Below are positions 1 to 7,882 of a DNA stretch of 32,467 nt, piece after piece (position 1 is the stretch's first letter; the number at the start of each line of letters is the position of its first letter). The notes below the pieces were generated by a model. That model ran no database searches. It saw nothing but the letters and a program-made list of their open reading frames with translations, and was not told the origin of the DNA. The stretch comes from Collinsella aerofaciens. Lineage in GTDB: Bacteria > Actinomycetota > Coriobacteriia > Coriobacteriales > Coriobacteriaceae. The translations under genes and the position numbers were made by a program. Where the stretch lies: positions 1 to 32,467 of the forward strand of contig CAJMJM010000005.1 of the NCBI GenBank assembly GCA_905213725.1, given 5' to 3'.

Positions 1-888
1 CTTGAGGTTATCCAAGCAGGTGGACATCCGTCAATTGCTCTCACGCAGGACTTTCAAAGGTTCATCGGCGGTCTGGGCGGTTCTGGCTGCACGTTCATCG
101 TTCCTATTATCCTGATCATGCTTATGCGCTCCAAGCAGCTTAAAGCCATGGGCAAGGCATCGATTATCCCGGTGATTTTTGGAGTTAACGAGCCCGTTAT
201 CTTCGGTATGCCGATTGTTCTCAATCCCTATATGTTCGTGCCCTTCCTAGTGGCTCCTATGGTCAACGCCATTATCGGTAAATTTTTCATTGACGTCATT
301 GGAATGAACGCCCCCATGTATACCATGCCGTGGGCGCTTCCCGGCCCAATTGGTGCGTTCCTCACCACGGGTCTCGATCTGCGTTCTCTCGTATTGATGG
401 CAGTGCTGTTGGTCGTCGACTTTGTGATTTACTATCCGTTCTGCAAGGCGTATGACCATCAGCGTTGTTTGGATGAGTCTGCAAAGGTGACTGCAGGAAC
501 CTCGGATGCAGATGCTATTGCCGCACAGGAAAATGTCGCAAAAGCTCTCGAGGCGGTAAAGGACAAGGCGGAGCAGATCCGCGTGCTTGTGCTTTGCCAG
601 GGTGCCGGCACTTCGACTCTCTTGGCAAATGCTCTTCGCGAAGGTGCCGCTGCTAAGGGTATCGATCTGGTTTCTCAGTCCGGTGCGTACGGAAGCCACT
701 ATGAGACGATGGATCAGTACAACGTGATTGTTCTGGCGCCCCAGGCACGCATGTACTATGACGCTATGAAGGCCGATACCGATCGCCTTGGAATTAAACT
801 GCTCACCACAAGGGGCAAGGAGTATATCGACCTTACCAACGATCCCGAAGGTGCAATTGACTGGATCGTTCAGGAGCTGGCCAAATAG
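1..888 (+). CDS. PTS lactose-type EIICB permease, C-terminal part (fourth paralogue, 5' end outside window)
   Basis: The frame is open from base 1, so the gene begins upstream; 295 residues are visible. They cover the end of the EIIC membrane domain, with the conserved NEPVIFG motif (the Glu is a sugar-site residue in this family), then several hydrophobic segments, an Ala/Lys-rich linker and a complete EIIB domain. The EIIB phosphorylation cysteine lies in LVLCQGAGTS at about visible residue 199, and the domain ends in GKEYIDL, as in the paralogues at 4646-6424 and 7883-9643. It would transport and 6-phosphorylate a beta-galactoside, taking phosphate from an EIIA(Lac) protein. A strong hairpin follows the stop. 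The lactose/cellobiose family assignment is firm; the exact substrate is unknown. Confidence 0.93.
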   Translation, partial: LEVIQAGGHPSIALTQDFQRFIGGLGGSGCTFIVPIILIMLMRSKQLKAMGKASIIPVIFGVNEPVIFGMPIVLNPYMFVPFLVAPMVNAIIGKFFIDVIGMNAPMYTMPWALPGPIGAFLTTGLDLRSLVLMAVLLVVDFVIYYPFCKAYDHQRCLDESAKVTAGTSDADAIAAQENVAKALEAVKDKAEQIRVLVLCQGAGTSTLLANALREGAAAKGIDLVSQSGAYGSHYETMDQYNVIVLAPQARMYYDAMKADTDRLGIKLLTTRGKEYIDLTNDPEGAIDWIVQELAK

Positions 889-923
889 TGGATGCACTTC
901 GTCGTTGATTCGTCGGTGTATGG

Positions 924-960
924 TACGGCCCCGCAGCTTATTGAGCTGCGGGGCCGTATT
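924..960 (+). terminator. Hairpin terminator after the first EIICB gene
   Basis: A perfect 15-bp inverted repeat, TACGGCCCCGCAGCT and its complement, encloses a 5-nt loop (TATTG). It lies 36 nt after the stop codon. The T-run is short (ATTTCG), so termination strength is uncertain. Confidence 0.7.
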
Positions 961-1002
961 TCGTTGAGTATCTAATTGAGACAATGCGCGCAACCGTCGT
1001 GA

Positions 1003-1446
1003 GATCGCATTGGCGCTCTCCGAGTCACCGACAAACTGTCTTCCATCTATGTGACCAATTCGCTTTCGGCCTTTAGCCTGCTCGAGGCGCGCGAGGATTG
1101 CGAGCTGTGCCCGGTGGGCGGCATGTACCGTCGCCGCACCGACGCCTTTGTGGGCCCCATGGCCGAGGATACCCTGCGCGCACTAGGGATTGACACGGCG
1201 TTCATCGGTGCCAACGGCATTCTGGACGGCGACGTGTCCACGTCCAACATGGACGAGGGCCGTATCCAGCAGCTCGCTTTTAGCAAAGCGGACTCGCGCT
1301 ATCTGATCGCCGACTCCAGCAAGATCGGCAAGCGCGACTTCTACACCTTCTGCCGCTTGGACAATTTGGACGCCGTGGTGTGCGAGCCGGGTATTACCGC
1401 CGAGGATCGCGCCGCCATCGAGGAGCACACGCAGGTCATTTGCTAG
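1003..1446 (+). pseudogene. C-terminal remnant of a DeoR/GlpR-family regulator
   Basis: The open frame begins just after a TGA at 1000-1002. It encodes about 147 residues matching only the C-terminal sensor half of DeoR-family repressors: YVTNSLSAFSLL, the GGMYRRRTDAFVGPMAEDTL block, IDTAFIGANGI, the conserved DSSKIGK near YLIADSSKIG, and a VCEPGI end. The N-terminal helix-turn-helix is absent and the upstream sequence holds the hairpin of the preceding gene. The GTG at 1051 is the only plausible restart but would give a protein without a DNA-binding domain. It is best read as a decayed regulator, perhaps originally partnered with the adjacent PTS gene. Expression as a stand-alone sensor domain cannot be excluded. 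Confidence 0.75.
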
Positions 1447-1551
1447 CTAGCGCAGCAGGAGGACTTTTGCCCTTGCCAGCGCGGGGTTACCGCTTCACAA
1501 TGACGTGCAAATAACTTTGGGCAACAAGGATGAGGCTATTCTGAGATATGA

Positions 1552-2784
1552 CTAGACTCCGTATCTCGTCTTTATGTCCCTTGAGAATGAATCGTAGTCT
1601 TCATAGAGCCCTTCTCTGCTTTCATCCTCGGCGTGGTTTACACGTTCAAGGAGCTTATCCTTTGAAGCCTCTTTTGTTATTGCGGCCTCGCCATCGGGTA
1701 TTGTGGCTTGCAAGAATAGTTCTAGAGCATGGACGTCTTTGAGTATGTAGCCCGTCGAACGACCCGCTCCTGTTTTTTCGATTGCGCTGCAACTAACAAG
1801 CTGGCCGAGGGTTCGTTTAACGGTTACCTCGCTGATATCGGGGCAGCTGGACCGGATGTCGGATTTCTTAATGACGCCGGGTCTCTGTTGAAATAGAACA
1901 GCGATGCGCGCTTGCTTCGACATGGGACGAGTGCTTGATTCAATTAAGGTACGCTGCTCGAGCTGTCGGTAGGCGGCCAGGGTTGTTCCGAGCATGAAAC
2001 GGATAAAGGGTACTTCGGTGTTTTGATTTTCATTCCATCCAGTGGAGCTTGCAGCGAGAGCGTTGTAGTAAAGCGCTTTGTTGTCTTCAATAAGTCGTTC
2101 GATGCTGATGTAACGCGCAACGTCGTATCCAGTCTTTTCGAGCAGCAGCGTTGTAAGGAGCCGGCTCATCCTGCCATTGCCATCGTTGAAGGGATGAATG
2201 CTAACAAAATCGAAGATAAAGCGGAGCGATATAAGGAGGGGATCGCAAACTTGACGAGATAAGGCGTCGTTGAGGGACCGACAGGCTTCTTCGATAAGTC
2301 CGGGGGTTGCTAGGGCCGAAGGCGGCCTAAAGCGCACAAATCGATTGCCTTGATCGTCGATGGAGATGATTTCGTTATCGCTATCTTTCCAATGGCCCCC
2401 ATACGAGATTGCTGTGTGTACCATGAGGTCACGATGCAACTGCAGAATGACCGATGGCGTTACGGGAATGGAATCGTGTTGCTCGTGAATAAGCGACAGC
2501 ACATCTCGGTATCCAGCGATTTCTTCCTCTGCGCGGGAGCTTGGCTTGGCGGAATACGCCATGATCGCTTTGAGTCTTTTTTGGGTGGTAACAATTCCTT
2601 CAAGTCCGTTGGAGGATTGGGTGCTTTGGATCTTAGCTTCCTCCATAAGGGACGATAGAAGTTCGGGTTTGACTTGACTCAGAGCAAGCTGTCGGCCTTT
2701 ATGCTCGCGTATCGAGAGGAGGAGGTTGGTGATTGGAGTTGCTTCGAGTTCCGCTGGGACTGTGGTGTAATCGAACTGGCGCAT
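1552..2784 (-). CDS. Fic-domain protein with N-terminal inhibitory motif and C-terminal winged-helix region
   Basis: This 410-residue protein belongs to the Fic family, which usually transfers AMP from ATP to target proteins. The catalytic loop HPFNDGNGRMSR spans residues 197-208, with His197 as the expected base. The N-terminal segment has SSNGLEG (Ser58 to Gly63), matching the (S/T)xxxE(G/N) inhibitory motif with Glu62 as the autoinhibitory residue, so this is a self-contained class II-like Fic protein. The Fic_N-like region is about residues 1-90, the Fic core about 110-260, and the last 130 residues resemble a winged helix (RIAVLFQQRPGVIKKSDI, SEVTVKRTLGQL) plus an acidic tail. The start ATG at 2784 follows GAAAGGAG. 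The gene has its own promoter inside an elaborate inverted repeat and is probably autoregulated. Its target is unknown; it is likely accessory cargo unrelated to sugar use. Confidence 0.93.
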   Translation of the reverse strand: MRQFDYTTVPAELEATPITNLLLSIREHKGRQLALSQVKPELLSSLMEEAKIQSTQSSNGLEGIVTTQKRLKAIMAYSAKPSSRAEEEIAGYRDVLSLIHEQHDSIPVTPSVILQLHRDLMVHTAISYGGHWKDSDNEIISIDDQGNRFVRFRPPSALATPGLIEEACRSLNDALSRQVCDPLLISLRFIFDFVSIHPFNDGNGRMSRLLTTLLLEKTGYDVARYISIERLIEDNKALYYNALAASSTGWNENQNTEVPFIRFMLGTTLAAYRQLEQRTLIESSTRPMSKQARIAVLFQQRPGVIKKSDIRSSCPDISEVTVKRTLGQLVSCSAIEKTGAGRSTGYILKDVHALELFLQATIPDGEAAITKEASKDKLLERVNHAEDESREGLYEDYDSFSRDIKTRYGV

Positions 2785-2792
2785 GCGGCTCC

Positions 2793-2867
2793 TTTCGGTA
2801 TCACGAACACACTTTCGATATCATAATACCATTAAATGATACCGAAAGTATGTTCGTGATACCGAAA
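2793..2867. promoter_or_regulatory. Four-box operator/promoter of the fic gene
   Basis: Two 32-bp arms (2793-2824 and 2836-2867) form a near-perfect inverted repeat with two mismatches and an 11-bp centre. Each arm holds two direct copies of the box TTTCGRTATCA exactly 20 bp apart (2793 and 2813; on the other strand ending at 2847 and 2867). A minus-strand -10-like TATTAT lies at the centre (2823-2828), and the left arm runs into the Shine-Dalgarno sequence of fic. The arrangement fits cooperative binding of a dimeric or tetrameric repressor, possibly Fic's own winged helix. Confidence 0.75.
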
Positions 2868-2922
2868 ACTAGAAACCATGCTTCATAACTGCTTGGAAAG
2901 TTTGGATTTGACTATCTTATTG

Positions 2923-3059
2923 TCTTGATCTGTAACATCTAGACGGTCAAAAGTGGTCTACATGTTACAGATCGAGATTGTTCGGCCCGGGCCACCCGTT
3001 CGTCTAAATCTGTAACAGCTAGGGCCGAAATACTCGACTAGATGTTACAGATCGAGACG
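2923..3059. repeat. Pair of palindromic intergenic repeats (types 1 and 2), copy A
   Basis: Two hairpin units lie in tandem. Type 1 (2923-2977) has 18-nt arms GATCTGTAACATCTAGAC and GTCTACATGTTACAGATC with one mismatch. Type 2 (3001-3059) has outer arms CGTCT and AGACG and inner arms ATCTGTAACA and TGTTACAGAT. The same type 1-type 2 order recurs at 12658-12799, and a single type 2 unit occurs at 7726-7784. All copies sit at gene 3' ends. This looks like a REP-like or miniature palindromic family. Confidence 0.85.
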
Positions 3060-3080
3060 AATGATCCGCTCGGGCCGAGC

Positions 3081-3126
3081 AAAAAAATAGGCCGCATACG
3101 AACCGGTTTGGGATTCGTATGCGGCC
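3081..3126 (-). terminator. Rho-independent terminator of module 1 (EIICB-GH1)
   Basis: A perfect 13-bp stem (GGCCGCATACGAA and its complement, 3090-3126) is followed on the minus strand by TATTTTTTTG. It lies 22 nt past the GH1 stop codon. Confidence 0.92.
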
Positions 3127-3148
3127 GACAGGGAGTATGCGGCGGAAA

Positions 3149-4570
3149 CTAGGCCATGAGCAGGCCGGTCTCCGCGACGTTCTTGTACCAGTACGCGCTT
3201 GCCTTGGGATAGCGCTTCTGGGTCTCAAAGTCGATGTAGAACAGGCCGTAGCGCTTGTTATAGCCGTTGGTCCAGGAGAACTGGTCCTGCAGCGACCACA
3301 CAAAGTAGCCGTCGACGTTCACACCGCCGTCGATCGCCTTGAGGATCCACGCGAGATGCTGGCGCATGTAATCGATGCGAGGGGCGTCGTCGATAAAGCC
3401 GTCCTCAAAGTCGTCCTTATAGCCCATGCCGTTCTCGGTGATGTAGATCTTCTTGTAGTTGGGGTAATCGTTCTTAATGCGGAGCAGCAGGTCGTAGAGG
3501 CCCTCGGGATAGATGATCCAGTCCCAGTCGGTGGTGGGTACGCCTTCGCGTACGCATGACTCGCCCACGCCCTTGAGGAACCAGCGCGAGGAGCCCTTGT
3601 CGCCGGTACCATTGTGGTTGATGTCGTTTTCGCCCTCGGCGGCACGCAGGAACTGGCACTTGTAGGTGTTGACACCCAGGCAATCGTTGTAGGGGAGCGC
3701 GGCGGTCAGCGCGGCGATGTCCTCGTCGCGGACGTCGAGCTCGCCGCCGGCGATATGGGCCAGCTTGGTCGCAGCCTCCATGGTGTCGGCTGCATAGTGG
3801 CCGCGGAAGGTGGCGTCGAGTACCCAGCGGTTGTTGATGACGTCGGCCATGCGAGCTGCCTCGCAGTCGGCGGCGTTGTTGGGATCGAGGGGATACTTGG
3901 GCTCCAGGTTCTGGACAATGCCGATCTCACCCTCAAAGCCGCCCTCATGGAAGGCGACGACGGCCTTGGCGTGGGCCACCATCATGTTGTGCATGAGCTG
4001 GAAGGCCTTGTCCAGGCGATACTTCTCGCCGTGCGGCCAGTTGCCGACGATAAAGCTGCCCTCGGCGGTTGCGGGAATCTCGTTAAACGTGAACCAGTGC
4101 TTGACCTCGGTGAACTCGGCAAAGCAGAACTTGGCGTACTCGACAAAGGCGTCGATCGTCGTGCGCGTCAGGAAGCCCTCGCCGCCGTCCTGGTAAAAGG
4201 CCTCGGGCGTATCAAAGTGATCGAGCGTGACATAGGGGATAACGCCGGCTTTGTTGCAGGTGGCGAAAAGCTCATGATAGAAGGCGACACCCTCGTGGTT
4301 GATCTCGCCAGTGCCGTTGGGGAAGATGCGGCTCCAAGCGATGGAGACGCGGATACCGTTGATGCCGAAGCGCTGGCACAGGTCGATATCGACCGGGTAC
4401 TTGTTGTAGAAATCGCTTGCGGGATCGGGGGAGAAGCGACCCTGGGCTGCCAGGAAATCGTCCCAGGGCACTTTGCCCTTGCCGTGCGTGCGGGTCTCGC
4501 CCTCAACCTGGTAAGCGGCGGTGGCGCCGCCAAACACAAAGCCGTCGGGGAACTGCATGGGGTTGGTCAT
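3149..4570 (-). CDS. lacG: 6-phospho-beta-galactosidase, GH1 (module 1)
   Basis: This cytoplasmic enzyme hydrolyses 6-phospho-beta-galactosides, such as lactose 6-phosphate, to galactose 6-phosphate plus the aglycone. At 473 residues it matches LacG (about 468). GH1 landmarks are the acid/base Glu164 in TFNEI and the nucleophile Glu379 in YITENGMG. The 6-phosphate pocket is intact as Ser432, Lys439 and Tyr441 in FSWTNGYNKRYG. Trp433 beside that serine is the residue typical of 6-phospho-galactosidases rather than 6-phospho-glucosidases. The ATG at 4570 follows AGAAAGGA. It lies 75 nt downstream of the EIICB gene in the same orientation, with an intercistronic hairpin between them. It should be controlled by the divergent LacI regulator at 6699. 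The true aglycone preference is unknown; three paralogues coexist here. Confidence 0.93.
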   Translation of the reverse strand: MTNPMQFPDGFVFGGATAAYQVEGETRTHGKGKVPWDDFLAAQGRFSPDPASDFYNKYPVDIDLCQRFGINGIRVSIAWSRIFPNGTGEINHEGVAFYHELFATCNKAGVIPYVTLDHFDTPEAFYQDGGEGFLTRTTIDAFVEYAKFCFAEFTEVKHWFTFNEIPATAEGSFIVGNWPHGEKYRLDKAFQLMHNMMVAHAKAVVAFHEGGFEGEIGIVQNLEPKYPLDPNNAADCEAARMADVINNRWVLDATFRGHYAADTMEAATKLAHIAGGELDVRDEDIAALTAALPYNDCLGVNTYKCQFLRAAEGENDINHNGTGDKGSSRWFLKGVGESCVREGVPTTDWDWIIYPEGLYDLLLRIKNDYPNYKKIYITENGMGYKDDFEDGFIDDAPRIDYMRQHLAWILKAIDGGVNVDGYFVWSLQDQFSWTNGYNKRYGLFYIDFETQKRYPKASAYWYKNVAETGLLMA

Positions 4571-4604
4571 GAGTCATCCTTTCTGTGGGATACGAATAGG
4601 GAGA

Positions 4605-4631
4605 GGTGCCCGAACTGGGGATCCGGGCACC
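4605..4631 (-). other. Intercistronic hairpin between EIICB and GH1 of module 1
   Basis: The inverted repeat GGTGCCCG/CGGGCACC (8 bp, 11-nt loop) lies 14 nt after the EIICB stop and 34 nt before the GH1 start. There is no T-tract. A hairpin of different sequence occupies the same place in module 3, so it may set message stability or the ratio of the two products. Confidence 0.6.
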
Positions 4632-4645
4632 AACAGAGGGAGGAA

Positions 4646-6424
4646 CTAGTCGAGGTTCTCGCGGAGCCACTTGATGGCGCCAGCGGGGTCGCGAGTAAGG
4701 TCGATATATTCCTTACCGCGGGGAGCAAGCAGCTTAATGCCCAGGCGATCGGTGTCGGCCTTCATGTCGTTGTAGTAGCTACGAACCTGCGGGGCGAGCA
4801 CGATAACGTCGTACTGATCCATGATGGCAGTGTGCTGGCCATAGGCGCCTGCGGAGGAAGCGATGTTCTCTCCGGTCTGCGCAGCACCTTCCTTGATGGC
4901 GTTGGCGAGCATGGCAGAGGTGCCGGCGCCGGCGCACAGGACGAGGACCTTCAGGCCATCGACATCCTTCTTAGCGGATGCGTCGGAGGTGGGCTCGGGC
5001 TGATCGGCGACAGGCTTGCTGTCGGCGGCAGCGGCGGTCGGCTCGACGGAAGCGGCGGTCTGCTCGACAGCGGGCGCAGAGGTGCTGGCGGTGATGGTGG
5101 CAGCACCATCGGACTCGAGACCCAGCTCGGCGGCGCGCTCGGCCTCCTGGTCGCAGAGCAGCTTATCGTATGCCTTCAAGAACGGCAGGTAGATGATGGC
5201 GTCCAGCAAGATGATGATCGCGACAAATACCAGGGCGATAAGCTGGAAGTTCGTGGTGATGAAGATGCCGATGGGGGCAGGGGTAGCCCAAGGCACCACG
5301 AAGGAGAAGCCGTTCATGCCCACGTTGTCGATAAAGAACTTGGCAACACTCACGTTGACGCAGCCGGCGGCAACAAAGGGGATGAGCATGTAGGGGTTAA
5401 GGATCATCGGAGCGCCAAAGAGCAGCGGTTCGTTGACGGCGAAGGCAACAGGAACAATCGAGGCCTTACCGACAGCTTTGAGCTGCTTGGACTTCATAAA
5501 GAGAATCAGCAGAAGCGGCACGATGAACGTGGCGCCGGTACCGCCGAACTCACCCACGAGCGACATGTTAAAGGTGAGGGAGTGGGCGGGGTGGCCACCG
5601 GCCAGCAGAACCTGCAGGTTCTCGGCCTGGTTGGCAAGACGGATGGGGTCGATGCCCGGCTGGACGATCGAGGGACCGTGGACGCCGATGAACCAGAAGA
5701 ACGCGGTTGCTGCCTGGATAAGGATAAGGCCAGGATAGGTTTCTGCAGCGGTAAAGAGCGGGGAGAGCAGTTTGATAAGCAGCTCGGAGAACGGAACGCC
5801 CATGAGGTTGCGCACGACGACATCGATGATGCCGCAGATGATGACGGCACCGCCAAAGGGGATGATGTCGCGGAAGTTCTGAGCGATGGCGCCCGGGACC
5901 TCTTTGGGCAGCTTAATGGTCAGATCGCGCGAGACGCAGAACTTATAGACCCAAACGGTAATGAACGCGGCGATATAGGCCGAGAACAGACCGCGCGTAC
6001 CCATGCTGGTGCAGTCGAAGACCGAAAGCTCGGAGCCGTTGAACTTGGTGGTGAACTGCGTAACAGCTAGCAAAAGCATGCTGCACTGGGCGGCAACCAT
6101 GGTGGAGCCGTCGTTGAGCACCTTGCCGGCGGGCATGCGACGGTTCATGGAAGCCGTGAAGTTCTTGGCAGTGGTGCCGGCAACCATGATGCCCATGACG
6201 CCCATGGTGAAGTTGTAGAGCTTGTTGCACCAGTCGATGAGCGGCTGGGGCAGCGTGACGCCGACTACGCCGGGAAGGGTGGCAATGAGCAGAAAGATCG
6301 AAGAGGTGAGGACAATGGGCATGCACCCAAGGAATCCGTCCTTGATGGCCTGGAGGTATATGTTCCTCGAGATCTTCTCAAAGAACGGTTGATGCTTTTC
6401 GAGCATCTTTACGATGGCGTCCAT
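4646..6424 (-). CDS. lacE: PTS lactose-family EIICB permease (module 1)
   Basis: This membrane permease imports a beta-galactoside and phosphorylates it at C6. It has 592 residues, close to LacE. The EIIC domain (about 1-420) has many hydrophobic segments and the family motifs GVHGPSIV (His249) and AVNEPLLFG (Glu332), which line the sugar site in this superfamily. A long Ala/Pro/Ser/Thr-rich linker (about 430-488) leads to EIIB, with its phosphorylation cysteine Cys497 in VLVLCAGAGTS. No EIIA domain is fused, so it needs a separate EIIA(Lac). The start at 6424 follows AAAGGAG. It is the first gene of the module 1 operon, with a perfect 22-bp palindrome about 100 bp upstream that is probably the operator of the divergent LacI gene. 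Confidence 0.94.
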   Translation of the reverse strand: MDAIVKMLEKHQPFFEKISRNIYLQAIKDGFLGCMPIVLTSSIFLLIATLPGVVGVTLPQPLIDWCNKLYNFTMGVMGIMVAGTTAKNFTASMNRRMPAGKVLNDGSTMVAAQCSMLLLAVTQFTTKFNGSELSVFDCTSMGTRGLFSAYIAAFITVWVYKFCVSRDLTIKLPKEVPGAIAQNFRDIIPFGGAVIICGIIDVVVRNLMGVPFSELLIKLLSPLFTAAETYPGLILIQAATAFFWFIGVHGPSIVQPGIDPIRLANQAENLQVLLAGGHPAHSLTFNMSLVGEFGGTGATFIVPLLLILFMKSKQLKAVGKASIVPVAFAVNEPLLFGAPMILNPYMLIPFVAAGCVNVSVAKFFIDNVGMNGFSFVVPWATPAPIGIFITTNFQLIALVFVAIIILLDAIIYLPFLKAYDKLLCDQEAERAAELGLESDGAATITASTSAPAVEQTAASVEPTAAAADSKPVADQPEPTSDASAKKDVDGLKVLVLCAGAGTSAMLANAIKEGAAQTGENIASSAGAYGQHTAIMDQYDVIVLAPQVRSYYNDMKADTDRLGIKLLAPRGKEYIDLTRDPAGAIKWLRENLD

Positions 6425-6501
6425 AGAGCTCCTTTGCTACTTGATGCGCGATGCATGTGGATGGAACTGGTCGTCGATGGATGGTCAGGACTGCCCGGAA
6501 A

Positions 6502-6520
6502 CCTTCCTGCTTAAGGAAGG
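6502..6520. other. Small hairpin in the module 1 leader
   Basis: CCTTCCT and AGGAAGG arms enclose a 5-nt loop between the operator and the EIICB start. It could form in the leader transcript; its role is unknown. Confidence 0.35.
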
Positions 6521-6526
6521 CATTGC

Positions 6527-6570
6527 GAAATGACAACGTTGTCATTTCGTTAATGACAACGTAAGACATT
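6527..6570. promoter_or_regulatory. LacI-type operators of module 1
   Basis: GAAATGACAAC and its exact complement form a perfect 22-bp palindrome at 6527-6548, containing the 16-bp frame ATG-ACA-ACGT-TGT-CAT (6530-6545). A second imperfect copy at 6552-6570 (AATGACAACGTAAGACATT) starts 23 bp away on the same face. A central CpG is standard for LacI-family sites. It lies in the divergent region between EIICB (minus) and the LacI gene (plus). Confidence 0.85.
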
Positions 6571-6602
6571 TTTGGAAGAGCAACAAGGATATACGGGTGA
6601 GT

Positions 6603-6628
6603 GGTCGATATTGTTCGGTAAACGGTTG
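6603..6628. promoter_or_regulatory. Shared TTCGATATTGTTC-like box upstream of LacI regulator 1
   Basis: GGTCGATATTGTTCGG runs into TAAACGGTT. Close relatives of the first part occur at 11288, 17586, 19525 and 31311. The second part (TTGTTCGGTAARCGGTT) recurs at 11477 upstream of LacI regulator 2. It may be a site for a regulator common to the whole island. Confidence 0.45.
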
Positions 6629-6698
6629 ATTTATCAGTCAGGCAGGTAGTGTATGCTAGAACGCAAAAACAAGCGATGTAAAACCGACTGGAGAAGCA

Positions 6699-7709
6699 GT
6701 GGCAACGATGGACAAGAAAAATGTCTCAATGAATGATGTGGCGATTGCCGCTGGTGTTTCTCTCAAGACGGTTTCGCGCGTGATCAACGAGCCCGATAGC
6801 GTGCGAGAGTCGACACGCGATAAGGTCCATGCGGCCATGGAGGCGCTCGGGTTTCGAGCCAACTTTGCCGCGCGTTCGCTCAAGTTGGGCCGTTACGGGT
6901 GCATCGGCGTCGTGCTGTTCCACTTGTCGGGCGGTGCCGTGGACATGATCGACGGTATCGCCGATGCCGCCGAAGAGCGAGGCTTTGCTCTTACGATGAT
7001 CAAAAAGCGGGCGGGGGAGAAGATGACCCTTGCCGAAGCGGCGCGTAGGATGTCGCAGCTTCCCGTCGACGGCATGATTTTCAACCTGCGCCAGATGGTC
7101 GATGACTTTGATACCTTTGAGGCGCCGAAAGACCTCAAGACGGTGATTATCACACCGATGGAACATCCTACCTGCTCCACCGTCAGTGACGACCAAGAGG
7201 GCGGCGCGCGCATGGCGTGCGAGTACTTCTTGGATCATGGTCACAAGAACGTGTATTTCGTTTCGGGTAAGAAAGAGTCGCTGTCGAGCCAGTGCCGTAT
7301 GAAAGGTTGGCGAGCGGCACTCGAGGCACGTGGCATTGAGCCGCCTGAACCTCTGCAAGGCGATTGGAATGCGGATAGTGGCTACGCCGCGGGCCTTGTG
7401 CTTGCCGATAAACCCGATTGCACGGCGGTCCTCGCTGCTAACGACTGCATGGCAAACGGCGTGATGATGGCTCTACGTGACAAAGGGCTCAATGTGCCCG
7501 ACGACGTGTCCGTGATCGGTTTCGACGATGAGCTCTACAAGACGATTCCCAACTCGATTCTGACGTCGGTGAAGTTTCGCCACCGCGAGCTGGGCATCCG
7601 TGCGCTTAACGAGGTCGTCGCAGGTCTGGAAGCCCCGAGCTCCAGAAGCCGTACGCTCGTCTCGGGTGTGTTGGTCGAGCGCGCTAGCGTGCGGGATTTG
7701 CGGGCGTAG
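6699..7709 (+). CDS. LacI-family transcriptional repressor (module 1)
   Basis: This 336-residue LacI/GalR-family regulator has an N-terminal helix-turn-helix (NDVAIAAGVSLKTVSRVIN) and a periplasmic-binding-protein-like effector domain with the usual GDWNADSGYAAG, AANDCMANG and VPDDVSVIGFDDE blocks. The recognition helix starts Leu22-Lys23, where E. coli LacI has Tyr17-Gln18, and differs from the other three LacI genes here. GTG at 6699 is chosen because GGAG lies 5 nt upstream; an ATG at 6708 is possible. It is divergent from the EIICB-GH1 operon and next to a perfect palindrome it probably binds. The inducer is probably a phosphorylated or free beta-galactoside. Confidence 0.93.
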   Translation: MATMDKKNVSMNDVAIAAGVSLKTVSRVINEPDSVRESTRDKVHAAMEALGFRANFAARSLKLGRYGCIGVVLFHLSGGAVDMIDGIADAAEERGFALTMIKKRAGEKMTLAEAARRMSQLPVDGMIFNLRQMVDDFDTFEAPKDLKTVIITPMEHPTCSTVSDDQEGGARMACEYFLDHGHKNVYFVSGKKESLSSQCRMKGWRAALEARGIEPPEPLQGDWNADSGYAAGLVLADKPDCTAVLAANDCMANGVMMALRDKGLNVPDDVSVIGFDDELYKTIPNSILTSVKFRHRELGIRALNEVVAGLEAPSSRSRTLVSGVLVERASVRDLRA

Positions 7710-7725
7710 ACGTGCTCGGCCTGCT

Positions 7726-7784
7726 CGTCTAAGTCTGTAACAGGTGGGACCCGAAAACTCGGCTAGATGTTGCAGATTGAGATG
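7726..7784. repeat. Palindromic intergenic repeat, single type 2 unit
   Basis: This degenerate type 2 unit (CGTCTAAGTCTGTAACA to TGTTGCAGATTGAGATG) keeps the GGRCCCGAAAACTCGGCTAGA centre seen at 3019 and 12753. It lies between the convergent LacI 1 and EIICB 2 genes. Confidence 0.75.
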
Positions 7785-7810
7785 AACAGGAGGACGGGTG
7801 CGGTCTAAAC

Positions 7811-7853
7811 AAAATGGCCCGCGCATCACACATCGATGCACGGGCCATTTATT
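7811..7853. terminator. Bidirectional terminator between LacI 1 and EIICB 2
   Basis: The arms AATGGCCCGCGCAT and ATGCACGGGCCATT (one mismatch) are flanked by an A-rich left side and T-rich right side, so they can end both convergent transcripts. Confidence 0.85.
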
Positions 7854-7882
7854 GTCTGCAAGCGGCAGGTGGTGTCAGCGTC

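Noticed and set aside
2923..3059. Repeated palindromes as a CRISPR array
   Set aside because: There are only two units of two types, with no regular spacers and no cas genes.
4192..4230. GH1 1 reads TLDHFDTP where the paralogues have LHHFD, suspected loss of a catalytic residue
   Set aside because: The conserved GH1 histidine is the second of the pair and is retained; the preceding position varies in the family.
3614..6070. Very long plus-strand open frame (818 codons) antisense to module 1
   Set aside because: It covers parts of two clearly real genes in antisense and has low-complexity Gly/Asp/Val/Leu composition, as expected from GC-biased codons; no ribosome site or homology is visible.
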